NCBI GenBank assembly: GCA_035634255.1
Contig: DASQDI010000043.1
Coordinates: 45,399-109,398 of the forward strand
Origin: DATLMR01 sp035634255
GTDB taxonomy: Bacteria; Acidobacteriota; Blastocatellia; UBA7656
DNA: 64,000 bases
Direction of reading: 5' to 3'
Within the stretch, counting starts at the first letter, position 1. Every line of letters begins with the position of its first letter. The position numbers and the translations under genes were made by a program. Below, piece by piece: positions 41,155 to 49,554 of this stretch. A model generated the notes under the pieces. That model had not been told where the DNA came from and ran no database searches. It worked only from the letters and a program-made list of their open reading frames with translations.

Positions 41155-43119
41155 ATCAAGGACCTCCCGCACTTTGCGTAGTAGCACCTCCGCGCTGAAG
41201 GGCTTTTGCAGGAAAGCCACCCCGCGCTTCATGACTTCGTCATCTAAAATCGCGTTCGCGGTGTAGCCGGACATGAAGAGGGCCTTCACGTCCGGGTACT
41301 TGAAACGGACCCGCGTGACGAGGTCGCTGCCGTTCATCTGAGGCATCACGACATCGGTGAGTACGAGGTGGATCGGGCCCGTGTGCTGCTCGTACCTCAT
41401 GAGCGCCTCTTCCCCGTTCGTGGCTTCGAGCAGATCGTACCCGTTCATCTGGAGGACGCTGCGCGCGAGCCTGCGGACCGTCTCGTCGTCTTCGACCAGC
41501 AGGATGGTTTCCGAGCCCTTGGGCGATTCCCCCGGCTCGTCGTAGCTCTCCTTGTCCGCGGGCACTTCGACCCTGGGCAGGTATACTTTGAACGTCGTCC
41601 CCTGCCCCGGCTCGCTGTAAACCCACACGCTCCCGCCGCACGTCTTGACGATTGCGTAGACCGTGGCGAGCCCCAGCCCCGTCCCCCTCCCGACCTCTTT
41701 GGTGGTGAAGAAGGGCTCGAAGATGTGCGCCAGAGTTTGCAGGTCCATGCCGACGCCGTTGTCGCTGAGCGAGAGCATCACGTAGGGGCCGCGCTGCAGG
41801 TCGATGTGATGCTTTATGTACTCCTGATCGAAATCGACGTTCGCGGTCTCGATGACGAGGGTGCCGCCCCTCGGCATCGCGTCGCGGGCGTTCACGGCGA
41901 GGTTCACGATGATCTGTTCGATCTGGCCGGGGTCGGCCCTCACGCGCCCGAGGTCCGGGGAGAGAGATGTCTCCACGGTGATGTGCTCCCCGATCAGACG
42001 GCGTATCATCTTTTCTATGCCCCTGACGACCATGTTCAGGTCCAGCACCTTCGGCTGCAGGACCTGTTTGCGGCTGAAGACCATAAGCTGGCTGGTGAGA
42101 GAGGCCGCCCGCTGTCCCGCTTTCTCGATCTCCTCGATTGGCCCGCGCATGGAGTCCATCAGGTCATCTTTCCTGAGCAGGACCTGGCTGTAGCCGATTA
42201 TCGCCGTGAGCAGATTATTGAAGTCGTGCGCGATCCCGCCGGCCAGACGCCCCACGGCCTCCATCTTCTGCGACTGGCGGAGCTGCTCTTCGAGGTGCCT
42301 CTTCTCCGTCAGGTCGCGGAAGAACCAGACGCGCCCGTTACTCTCCCCGTCGGGGTCCAGGATGGGGGAGGTGTACCTGTCGAAGACGCGGCCGTCCTTC
42401 AGTATTACCTCCCCACGGTCCTGCTCGTACGGGTGGTCGCGGAGGTGATCGAATAAGGCCAGAAGCTCCTGCGGGTCGACCAGCCTGTGCTGGACCGAGT
42501 GGAGCGCCCCCTTGTCCGTGAGGCTCCCGAGCTGCCGCTCGTCGACCCCCCACATCTCCGCGAAGCGCTTGTTGAAGGCAACGATCTTCCCTTCGGGCGA
42601 GACCACCAGAATCCCATCGACGGACGCCTCGATCACGAACTCAAGGATGGACTTCTGCTGCCGGATCGCCTCCTCCGCCCGCTCTTTCGACCGCCGGTCG
42701 CGGCTCTGCCCGATCAACAGCTCGATCTTCTTGAGCAGCAGGCTCGACGGGCCTCCCATCTCAAGGTAATCGTCCGCGCCCGCTTCGAAGCCCTCGACGA
42801 CTCCGGAGTCGTCGAACCTGAGCCCCGTAACCAGCAGTATCGGTATCCCGGCGGTATCGGGGTTAGACTTGATGCGGCGACAGAGTCGGATGCCGTCGAT
42901 TCCGGGCATCACGACATCGCTCACGATCAGGTCCGGGGTAACGTCACGCAATAATGTGATGGCGACCTCCCCGTTCTCGGCGGTGTAGACCGTGTAGCCT
43001 TCGAACCTGAGCAGTAGAGACATGGCGTCGAGTTGAGTCGGGTTGTCGTTCACCAGAAGGATTCTGGTCACCTGAGCGGAAGGGTGTGAGGATGTCATCT
43101 TTGTTTTATACCGGGACAT
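41146..43119 (-). CDS. Hybrid histidine kinase: REC-PAS-HisKA-ATPase-REC
   Basis: 657 residues, soluble, from the ATG at 43119 with AGGAGG 7 bases upstream. Receiver 1 (about 15-135) keeps the phospho-acceptor (IVSDVVMPGIDG) but starts VNDN instead of VDDD and has MGGPSS where the conserved lysine normally lies. A PAS domain (about 165-275, EFVIEASVDGILVVSPEGK) and the kinase core follow: LAGGIAHDFNNLLTAIIGY with the phosphorylated histidine, then LAVNARDAMPRGG and GVGMDLQTLAHIFEPFFTTK. Receiver 2 (about 535-655) is complete (LLVEDDETVRRL, LVLTDVVMPQMNG, FLQKPF). Its output partner is not nearby. The last codons overlap a tandem repeat. Confidence 0.92.
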   Translation of the reverse strand: MSRYKTKMTSSHPSAQVTRILLVNDNPTQLDAMSLLLRFEGYTVYTAENGEVAITLLRDVTPDLIVSDVVMPGIDGIRLCRRIKSNPDTAGIPILLVTGLRFDDSGVVEGFEAGADDYLEMGGPSSLLLKKIELLIGQSRDRRSKERAEEAIRQQKSILEFVIEASVDGILVVSPEGKIVAFNKRFAEMWGVDERQLGSLTDKGALHSVQHRLVDPQELLALFDHLRDHPYEQDRGEVILKDGRVFDRYTSPILDPDGESNGRVWFFRDLTEKRHLEEQLRQSQKMEAVGRLAGGIAHDFNNLLTAIIGYSQVLLRKDDLMDSMRGPIEEIEKAGQRAASLTSQLMVFSRKQVLQPKVLDLNMVVRGIEKMIRRLIGEHITVETSLSPDLGRVRADPGQIEQIIVNLAVNARDAMPRGGTLVIETANVDFDQEYIKHHIDLQRGPYVMLSLSDNGVGMDLQTLAHIFEPFFTTKEVGRGTGLGLATVYAIVKTCGGSVWVYSEPGQGTTFKVYLPRVEVPADKESYDEPGESPKGSETILLVEDDETVRRLARSVLQMNGYDLLEATNGEEALMRYEQHTGPIHLVLTDVVMPQMNGSDLVTRVRFKYPDVKALFMSGYTANAILDDEVMKRGVAFLQKPFSAEVLLRKVREVLDKP

Positions 43120-43523
43120 GTCCGGGCCTCCTGGCTCTGCTCTCGTTCGGAGCGAGTAGCCCTGCTCCTCGCCTGTATTCGTGAAGCCAGATACCTGCGA
43201 ATTCGTGCCGGGCGCTGGGGTCGGGTCTGTTGCTTAGCCTTCGGCCTCGCGCCTGCCCGCGCGCCGCCGAAGACGCGGCCTTGCCTCTTAACGGGCAGTC
43301 ACCTCCGTCCCGGTCGAATGGGATCTCGGACACGTGATCGAATAATAGAGTTACACTGCTACAGCAACACCGTTATCAACCGGGCAACCAGCGCGGCCCT
43401 CTCCCTTAGTATCATGGCTGTTTTCAATTTGGGGAGGCCGTGATTAACGATGTAAGTTTTGTCACAGGTGGTATATACCACAACGCATGTGGGGTTGCAA
43501 TAATCTCGCACCGGAGGAGTGTT
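43120..43523. other. Intergenic region with a perfect palindrome
   Basis: About 400 bases between the hybrid kinase and the terminator of the SPFH operon, with no credible gene. The right half is A/T-rich and contains the perfect palindrome GTGGTATATACCAC (43468-43481). This stretch should contain the promoter of the hybrid kinase; no clear boxes were found. Confidence 0.4.
43468..43481. promoter_or_regulatory. Perfect 14-bp palindrome, possible operator
   Basis: GTGGTATATACCAC is a perfect palindrome with the TGGT...ACCA half-sites often seen in GntR-family operators. No regulator gene of that type is in the window. It could serve the hybrid kinase gene, whose start is about 350 bases away. 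Confidence 0.35.
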
Positions 43524-43567
43524 ACAAAAAAGCGGAGGGCGCGGCCGCTTGATACGGCCGCGCCCTC
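43524..43567 (-). terminator. Rho-independent terminator of the SPFH operon
   Basis: GAGGGCGCGGCCG (43535-43547) pairs perfectly with CGGCCGCGCCCTC (43555-43567) around 7 bases. Read on the minus strand it is followed by CGCTTTTTTG, a proper U-run, 21 bases beyond the stop codon at 43589. Confidence 0.9.
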
Positions 43568-43588
43568 TCATTTCCGAAGAAGTTTCGA

Positions 43589-44704
43589 CTAAAGCTTCGT
43601 GCCGCAGTCGGGGCAGAATTTCGTGTTGGCCTGAACCTCGGCGTTGCACGAGGGGCATTTACGCTGCATCGCCTGCCCGCAGTCCGAACAGAACTTAGTC
43701 CCCGCCTGCACCTGCGCGTGACAGGACGGGCACTCGACGGTCGCGGCCGCCGCCTGCTGCGGGGCGCCGCAGTTCGAGCAGAACTTCGTGCCCACGGCGT
43801 TAGCGGTGCCGCACTTCGGGCAGGGGGCCGTCTGCGTCTGCTGCTGCCCGCCCTGGCCCTGCTGCGCGCCCTGCCCGCCCATGGCCCCGGCCATCATCTG
43901 CCCGTAGCCCATGCCCAGGCCGAAGCCCATCCCCTGCCCGGCCGCGCCTCCGGGCTGCTTGGCCGCGTCCGGCATCGACTGCGCGGCCTTAAATTTCATG
44001 TACGCCTGCATGTCCCCGATTGCGCCCATCCCCGAGCGCTCGTCGATCAGCTTCTGGACCTCTTCGGGCGGCGTTATGGCCGAGATGATCATGTCGACGA
44101 GTTCGAGCCCCTGCTTGGTGAAGTCTTCCGAGACTCGGGCCTTGACGCCCGCCGCCAGCTCGTCGTAATAAGCGGGCAGGTCGAAGATGGTCTTGAGGTT
44201 CTCCCCGAGCATGTCGTTGAGCCGCGCGACGATTATGTCGCGCAGGAAAGAGCCGATGGCCTCGGTCGACACGATGCCGCGAGTGCCCACCACGGACCCG
44301 ACGAACAATTGGGGGTCGGAGACCCTCAGGGAGTACTTGCCGAAAGCGCGCAGGCGCACCATCCGCAGTTCGGTGTCGCGGAAAGCGATGGGCTCTTTCG
44401 TCCCCCACTTGAGGTCCTGAAACGTGTGCCGGGCGACGAACACCACGCCCGCCTGAAAGGGCGACTTCCCGCCGAACGGGATGCTGAGGAGGCGCGTGAG
44501 GAGAGGCACGTTCATCGTCGTCAGAGTGTGCCGCCCCGGCCCGAACGTGTCGAGCGCCTTCCCGTCCCTGAAAAAGACCGCCGCCTGATTCTCCTGAACG
44601 ATGAGCTGCGCGCCCAGCTTTATGTCCGCCGACCCGCTCTCCGGCACCCGGTGAACTATCTCCGAGCCCGTAGAGTCGAAGTACTGTAAAACTTCAATCG
44701 CCAT
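43589..44704 (-). CDS. SPFH-domain protein with C-terminal zinc ribbons (YdjI/virion-core-like)
   Basis: 371 residues with AAGGAG upstream. The N-terminal two thirds (about 1-235) is an SPFH/band-7-like domain without a membrane anchor: VIVQENQAAVFFRDGKALDTF-type start, GPGRHTLTTMNVPLL, FGKYSLRVSDPQLF and LELVDMIISAITPPEEVQKLID. A Gly/Met/Gln-rich linker follows, then three zinc ribbons: CPKCGTANAVGTKFCSNCG, CPSCHAQVQAGTKFCSDCG and CPSCNAEVQANTKFCPDCG. This matches the YdjI family, linked in Bacillus to membrane-stress scaffolds. It ends a three-gene operon with a DUF4097-like protein and a coiled protein, closed by a strong terminator. Confidence 0.88.
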   Translation of the reverse strand: MAIEVLQYFDSTGSEIVHRVPESGSADIKLGAQLIVQENQAAVFFRDGKALDTFGPGRHTLTTMNVPLLTRLLSIPFGGKSPFQAGVVFVARHTFQDLKWGTKEPIAFRDTELRMVRLRAFGKYSLRVSDPQLFVGSVVGTRGIVSTEAIGSFLRDIIVARLNDMLGENLKTIFDLPAYYDELAAGVKARVSEDFTKQGLELVDMIISAITPPEEVQKLIDERSGMGAIGDMQAYMKFKAAQSMPDAAKQPGGAAGQGMGFGLGMGYGQMMAGAMGGQGAQQGQGGQQQTQTAPCPKCGTANAVGTKFCSNCGAPQQAAAATVECPSCHAQVQAGTKFCSDCGQAMQRKCPSCNAEVQANTKFCPDCGTKL

Positions 44705-44725
44705 CCTGTGATCTCCTTCGCAGAT

Positions 44726-45952
44726 TTACTTGGAGAGTTCGATCCCTCCCGAAACAGTCTTAATCCTCAGGGGCTGGCCGCCGTCGCCCACGCGCCCGCT
44801 GGCCCGCGCGCCGACCATCCTCTTCTCGACCTCGACCCCGTCGAAATCGCCGTTCAGGTCTATGCCGCCAGAGACCGTCTCGGCCGCCAGTTCGAAATCG
44901 GGCTCGTCCTGAAATCGAATGCTGATGCCGCCGCTCACGCTCTTGAAGTCGAGCGGGCCGCCTTGAGAGAGGCTCTCAAACATCACGTCGGTCTTCCCGC
45001 TCACCGTGGTCGTGTTCGCCGTCCCCGTAACGTCCGTTATGTTTATCGACCCGCTCTGACTGCTGGCCGTGATGTTACCCTTCACCGACCCTATGCTCAT
45101 CTCCCCGCTGGCCGTCTTCGCGATCACGTCCCCCGTGGCGTCCGCGATCTCGATGGAGCCGCTCGCCGTGTTGACGCTGATCTGTGCCGCCGTGACGCCG
45201 CGGAGCTCGAAGTCGGAGCTGGCCCCGGAGAGTTCTATCTTCCCCACCTGGCGCGGCAGCTTCACCACGTAATCGACCGTCACGTTCGTCGTGCCGCGGG
45301 TGGGGGCCATCTGCAAGGAGAGCTTGCCGGGGTCGGAGTCCATCATGACCCTCGCGTCCCTCTGCTCTCTGGCCGAGCCCCCGCGCTTGACGATCCGCAC
45401 TTCGGCGTTCGGCTCGTCCCACCCTTCGACGGTCACCTTGCCGCTGACGTTCTTCAACAAGACCGTCGCGTCCTTGTTGAGCGGGACGGAGACCGGCCCG
45501 GCGTCGTTGATGGCCGTGCCGCTCAAACGCTCGGCGGGGGCCGGGGCAGGTATGCTGCGCGCGGCCTCGCGCCCCGCTTCGCGCCCCGCACGGATGCCCA
45601 CGAAAATGCCGAGCACGATGAAAGCGAAGAGGCCGATCCCGATCAGCGCGATGATCCACCCCCACGGCGAGCGCGACCGCGCCGGGGGCGGGGGGTAAGC
45701 CTGCGCGGGGTACTGCCCGTACGCCGGGGGGTACGACGGCGGCTGGTACGTGGGCTGCGGGTTGTAGACAGGGCTCGTGTCGGGCCTCGACGGCGGGGCG
45801 GTGTTGACCTGCCCCCTCGCTCCACGCATGTCCGTGGGAGGCATCTGCTGCGTGGGCATATGCTCTTCCGATGTCGTGGGCCTGCCGCAGGACCGACAGA
45901 AGCGCTGCCCGATGAACAGCTCCGACCCGCAATTTTCACAATGCTCTGCCAT
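44726..45952 (-). CDS. Zinc-ribbon membrane protein with DUF4097-type beta-repeat domain
   Basis: 408 residues. An N-terminal zinc ribbon (CENCGSELFIGQRFCRSCG, residues 5-23) is followed by a Pro/Tyr/Gln-rich linker (TYQPPSYPPAYGQYPAQAYP region) and one membrane helix (about 97-118, WIIALIGIGLFAFIVLGIF). The rest is regular short beta-strands such as ISVNTASGSIEIADATGDVI and IKTVSGGIELSK, the DUF4097 pattern related to adhesin-like beta-helices. The ribbon should face the cytoplasm and the beta domain the outside. It is the middle gene of the SPFH operon, 21 bases before the SPFH gene, so it may be its membrane partner. Confidence 0.85.
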   Translation of the reverse strand: MAEHCENCGSELFIGQRFCRSCGRPTTSEEHMPTQQMPPTDMRGARGQVNTAPPSRPDTSPVYNPQPTYQPPSYPPAYGQYPAQAYPPPPARSRSPWGWIIALIGIGLFAFIVLGIFVGIRAGREAGREAARSIPAPAPAERLSGTAINDAGPVSVPLNKDATVLLKNVSGKVTVEGWDEPNAEVRIVKRGGSAREQRDARVMMDSDPGKLSLQMAPTRGTTNVTVDYVVKLPRQVGKIELSGASSDFELRGVTAAQISVNTASGSIEIADATGDVIAKTASGEMSIGSVKGNITASSQSGSINITDVTGTANTTTVSGKTDVMFESLSQGGPLDFKSVSGGISIRFQDEPDFELAAETVSGGIDLNGDFDGVEVEKRMVGARASGRVGDGGQPLRIKTVSGGIELSK

Positions 45953-46000
45953 AATTTCCAGTTATGCCGAGCGCCGCCTTAACGGGCACGGGGGCCGGCG

Positions 46001-46534
46001 TCAGGTGAACAGGGGCCTGCCCGGAGGCTGTCCCTGCCCGAAATTATTAATCGTGCGGTACCGCTCGTCGAAGGCGCGGTCGAGCGAATCGATCTCGCCC
46101 GCCACCTCCGCCGCCGCGACCTTCAAGCCTTCGGAGGTCCCGGCATTCGCCTTCAACTCGCCCGCCTTCGCTTCGAGCTTGTCTATGTGCTCCACGAGCT
46201 TGAGGTCGAACTGGTAGATGGCGTCGAGCTGCGGCTGTTCGATCTTCACGACGTCGAAAAATCCCGAGTAGCCGTAGCTCGCGAACCGGACGCGGTTCTC
46301 GATCCGGTCGAGTTTCTTCAGGGCCAGGTCGAGCGGCCCGACCTCGAAGAGGCGGCCGCCGTTGGTCAGCTCGCGCATAACGTCCGTAAGAGGGGCCTTG
46401 ATCGAGCGGAGCCTGTCGGCCATGTGCTCGCGGTGGAGTTTGTCGATGTCGCGCCGCCTCTCGCGGTCCATGTACCCGCTGTACCCCGGAATCTTTTCGG
46501 TCAAACGCTCAAGCCAGTTCTTGTCACTGCTCAT
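46001..46534 (-). CDS. Helical coiled-coil protein of the SPFH operon
   Basis: 177 residues, no signal peptide or membrane segment. It is mostly alpha-helical with heptad-like spacing (DKLHREHMADRLRSIKAPL, LALKKLDRIENRV, KLVEHIDKLEAKAGELKAN) and ends in a Gly/Pro-rich tail (FGQGQPPGRPLFT). I do not recognise a named family. As the first gene of the operon with the DUF4097-type and SPFH genes, 48 bases before the former, it may bind or regulate the SPFH oligomer, as helical partners do in phage-shock systems. That is a contextual guess. Confidence 0.7.
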   Translation of the reverse strand: MSSDKNWLERLTEKIPGYSGYMDRERRRDIDKLHREHMADRLRSIKAPLTDVMRELTNGGRLFEVGPLDLALKKLDRIENRVRFASYGYSGFFDVVKIEQPQLDAIYQFDLKLVEHIDKLEAKAGELKANAGTSEGLKVAAAEVAGEIDSLDRAFDERYRTINNFGQGQPPGRPLFT

Positions 46535-46677
46535 CTCTTGATACCCTCCGTCAATCTTGCCGGATTCAATTGCCCTGATTCAAACGCAAGGCCCGGCTCG
46601 AAAAGTTGCCGCCCCCTGACGATCTCCCCTCCCCGCGGCTGACAGACGGCTCCGCCGGCCTGTGAATCATGGCCCTG

Positions 46678-47196
46678 TCAATCAGACGCCTCCCGCTCGC
46701 CCCTGTTGGAGAGGTCCGCGAGGTACTCCTCATACACGTGGCGGTCCGCCGAAGGCATGTCCCTTATGTAAAGGCCGACCACCCAGTTGACGCCGTCGCC
46801 CGAAGGCTTGTACCACGAGGCGACCCCGTTCAGCTTGACCGTCCCGCGCGGCAGATCGACTTCGACTTCGAGCTTGTTCTTGAAGGCAATCGTGTGGTCC
46901 CGGATTATATTCAAGTGTCCGGTCTCGACCGTGCCCGTCTGAATTCGCATCCCCTGCTGGCTCAGATCGAGAGCGAGCCCCTGTATAATGCGGGAGCGAT
47001 TCCCTTCGTCGCTCTGGTCGATTATACGCAGGCGCATGGGGAGCGGTTCGGGCGGAGGCGGCACCCGCCTCTGGTTTTTGGATTCCTCGCCGTCGTCGGC
47101 CGCCTTCGACTCCGACTCGACGAGCTTCACTCCGTCCGCGACGCAGAAATTGATGCTGGTGGCGTAAGAGCGGTTGCACTCAGGACATACTTTCAT
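46678..47196 (-). CDS. PilZ-domain protein with N-terminal zinc-ribbon half
   Basis: 172 residues with GGAG 6 bases upstream of the ATG. The first 20 residues (MKVCPECNRSYATSINFCVA) look like half a zinc ribbon: CxxC then a single C. A charged linker leads to a PilZ-like domain (about 50-160) with PMRLRIIDQSDEGNRSRIIQ, LDLSQQGMRIQTGTV (D-S-Q-G, the second PilZ motif) and GVNWVVGLYIRDMP. The first c-di-GMP motif RxxxR is not clear, so ligand binding is doubtful. It stands alone, next to repeat R2. Confidence 0.75.
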   Translation of the reverse strand: MKVCPECNRSYATSINFCVADGVKLVESESKAADDGEESKNQRRVPPPPEPLPMRLRIIDQSDEGNRSRIIQGLALDLSQQGMRIQTGTVETGHLNIIRDHTIAFKNKLEVEVDLPRGTVKLNGVASWYKPSGDGVNWVVGLYIRDMPSADRHVYEEYLADLSNRGEREASD

Positions 47197-47240
47197 AGGT
47201 CGCTCCGAGCGGCAAAATGATTAGACCACGAATCGGGGGC

Positions 47241-47350
47241 CAGGGGCCAGCGGCCGGGGGTCAGGGGGACGGAGGCCCCGGCCCCTTTAATGATTTCAAG
47301 CTCTCTTTATTTAATCCCCTTCCTCGGCCCCCTAATCCCGGCCCCTGACC
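47241..47350. repeat. Dispersed intergenic repeat (R2)
   Basis: CAGGGGCCAGCGGCCGGGGG (47241-47260) matches the left arm of repeat R1 at 19 of 20, and both continue with TCAGGGG. The 31-base core at 47287-47317 matches R1 at 25 of 31. The right arm is degraded. It again fills a gap between genes, here two reading the same way. Confidence 0.65.
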
Positions 47351-47351
47351 G

Positions 47352-48932
47352 CTATAAAGGAATATTCCCATGCTTTTTGGGCGGATTCTGATCGCGCTTG
47401 GTGTCGAGCAGCTCAAGCGCCCGGATGAGCTTCGGGCGCGTCAGGCGCGGCTCGATGACCTCATCTATGAAGCCGCGCTCTGCCGCCACGTACGGGGACG
47501 CGAACTTTTCGCGGAACTCGTCGGCGCGCCGCTTCGATTCGGCCGAGGGGTCTTCCGCCTGCGCTATCTCCCTGCGGTAGAGTACCCCCACGGCGCCCTC
47601 CGCGCCCATGACGGCGATCTCGGCCGTCGGGTACGCGAAGTTAACGTCCGCGCGTATGTGCTTCGACGCCATCACGCAGTAGGCCCCGCCGTACGCCTTG
47701 CGCGTGATGACCGTTATCTTGGGCACGGTGGCCTCGGCGAACGCGAAAAGGAGCTTGGCCCCGTGGCGGATGATGCCGCCGTGCTCCTGCGCGACTCCGG
47801 GCAGGAAGCCGGGCACGTCCTCGAAGGTTATCAGGGGGATGTTGAAGCAGTCGCAGAAGCGGACGAACCTCGCGGCCTTTACCGAGGCGTCGATGTCGAG
47901 CACGCCCGCCAGGTGCGCGGGCTGGTTGGCGACGAGGCCCACGGGCCGCCCGCCCAGCCGCGCGAACCCCACGACGATGTTCTTCGCGTAATGCTCGTGT
48001 ACTTCGAAGAGGTAGCCGTCATCGACCACCGAATGAATTATGTCCCGGATGTCGTAAGGCACGTTGGGGGACTCCGGCACCATCGAGTTCAGCCGCTCGT
48101 CGGCGCGGTCGGGCGGGTCGCTCGTCGCCACGCGCGGCGCGTCCTCCAGATTGTTCGACGGGATGAAGGAGATCAGTTCTCTGATCAGCCCCAGGCAGTC
48201 CTCGTCGTTCTCGGCCGCGAAGTGGGCGACGCCGGAGACGGAGTTGTGCGTCATCGCGCCGCCCAGCTCCTCTTTCGACACCTCCTGGTGCGTGACGGTC
48301 TTTATAACGTCCGGGCCCGTGATGAACATGTAGGAGGTCTTCTTGACCATTATGTTGAAGTCGGTGATCGCGGGCGAATAGACCGCGCCGCCCGCGCACG
48401 GCCCCATGATCGCGGATATCTGCGGCACCACGCCCGAGGCCAGGGTGTTGCGCAGGAATATGTCCGCGTAGCCCCCCAGGGAGACGACGCCTTCCTGTAT
48501 GCGCGCGCCCCCGCTGTCGTTGAGGCCTATGACCGGCGCCCCGACCTTCATGGCCATGTCCATGACCTTGCATATCTTCTCGGCGTTGGTCTCCGACAGA
48601 GAGCCGCCGAAGACCGTGAAGTCCTGAGCGAAGACGAAGACTCGGCGGCCGTCGATCAGCCCGTGACCGGCCACGACCCCGTCGCCGGGGTACTGCTGGT
48701 CCTGCATGCCGAAATCGAGGCACCGGTGTTTCTTCAGCCGGTCGAACTCTTCGAAAGTGCCGTCGTCGAGCAGGAACTCGACCCGCTCGCGCGCCGACAT
48801 CTTCCCGGATTCGTGCTGGCGGGCGAGCCGCTCGCCCCCGCCCCCGGCCAGCGCCGCGGCCTCCTTCTCGGCCAGGCGCCTGAGCCCCTCGCTTTTTTCC
48901 ATGCCGTCGATCTTTCCTTTCGAGGTTGCCAT
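47352..48932 (-). CDS. Acyl-CoA carboxylase carboxyltransferase (propionyl-CoA carboxylase beta type)
   Basis: 526 residues, typical length. Two crotonase-like halves carry the carboxyltransferase: MSARERVEFLLDDGTFEEFD at the start, GLNDSGGARIQEGVVSLGG (first oxyanion site), AIMGPCAGGAVYSPA, then VPGFLPGVAQEHGGIIRHGAK and TRKAYGGAYCVMASK in the second half. It transfers carboxyl from carboxybiotin to an acyl-CoA, most likely propionyl-CoA, giving methylmalonyl-CoA. No biotin carboxylase, biotin carrier or mutase gene is adjacent, so the partner subunit is encoded elsewhere. A decarboxylase role is less likely without the membrane subunits. Confidence 0.93.
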   Translation of the reverse strand: MATSKGKIDGMEKSEGLRRLAEKEAAALAGGGGERLARQHESGKMSARERVEFLLDDGTFEEFDRLKKHRCLDFGMQDQQYPGDGVVAGHGLIDGRRVFVFAQDFTVFGGSLSETNAEKICKVMDMAMKVGAPVIGLNDSGGARIQEGVVSLGGYADIFLRNTLASGVVPQISAIMGPCAGGAVYSPAITDFNIMVKKTSYMFITGPDVIKTVTHQEVSKEELGGAMTHNSVSGVAHFAAENDEDCLGLIRELISFIPSNNLEDAPRVATSDPPDRADERLNSMVPESPNVPYDIRDIIHSVVDDGYLFEVHEHYAKNIVVGFARLGGRPVGLVANQPAHLAGVLDIDASVKAARFVRFCDCFNIPLITFEDVPGFLPGVAQEHGGIIRHGAKLLFAFAEATVPKITVITRKAYGGAYCVMASKHIRADVNFAYPTAEIAVMGAEGAVGVLYRREIAQAEDPSAESKRRADEFREKFASPYVAAERGFIDEVIEPRLTRPKLIRALELLDTKRDQNPPKKHGNIPL

Positions 48933-49062
48933 CGGCCTCCCTTAAAAATATTTTTTTATTCCCCTCGCCAGTGAAGTCTATCAAATTGATCGCGCGCCAC
49001 GAAACTGATAGACACTGATTTGCCCGAGCGGGCGCGATCCGCCGGGGCGTGAGCATAACTTC

Positions 49063-49091
49063 TTGACAGGCTTTGGGATGATTCCTATAAT
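49063..49091 (+). promoter_or_regulatory. Consensus sigma-70 promoter for the HU gene
   Basis: TTGACA (49063-49068) and TATAAT (49086-49091) are both perfect and exactly 17 bases apart, 60 bases before the GTG start. This is the best promoter in the window and fits an abundant nucleoid protein. Confidence 0.85.
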
Positions 49092-49151
49092 GACGCCCTT
49101 CCAAGCTGGCTCTCAGGAAGTTTCAGAAATGAAGCAAAAACGGAGGCTGAC

Positions 49152-49415
49152 GTGATCAAACTCGATATAGTCAACCAGGTGGCCGATAAGACGGGGGTCC
49201 CTAAAATAAAGGCCGAAGTCGCCGTCGAAGCGCTGTTCGACGCGATGAAGACGGCCCTTCAGCGCGGCGAGCGCATAGAGCTTCGCGGCTTCGGCGTCTT
49301 CGTCGTCAAGCCCCGCAAGCGCGGCGTCGGCCGCAACCCCCGCACGGGCGAAGTCACAGACATCCCGCCCGGCAAGACGATCAGATTCAAGCCCGGCAAA
49401 GAGCTTCAATCTTAG
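49152..49415 (+). CDS. HU-family DNA-binding protein
   Basis: 87 residues from a GTG at 49152 with GGAGG 5 bases upstream. HU/IHF features: IVNQVADKTGVPKIKAEVAV helices, GERIELRGFGVFVVK and the DNA-arm GRNPRTGEVTDIPPGK, with the conserved proline that kinks DNA. It bends and compacts DNA as a dimer. Only one HU-type gene is seen here; HU and IHF cannot be told apart with certainty, and the sequence lies closer to HU. Confidence 0.95.
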   Translation: MIKLDIVNQVADKTGVPKIKAEVAVEALFDAMKTALQRGERIELRGFGVFVVKPRKRGVGRNPRTGEVTDIPPGKTIRFKPGKELQS

Positions 49416-49554
49416 AATAATTTCAGAGCCCGCATCCGGCCTCGCAGGTGGACGACCAGAGAGTTGAGAGGATACCTCTCTGCCCGGCCGCGCGGGGGCG
49501 GGCCCGCGCCCGCAACTTGTAGTCACTTCCGGTTGACAGTGAAGCGTTCGGCAG

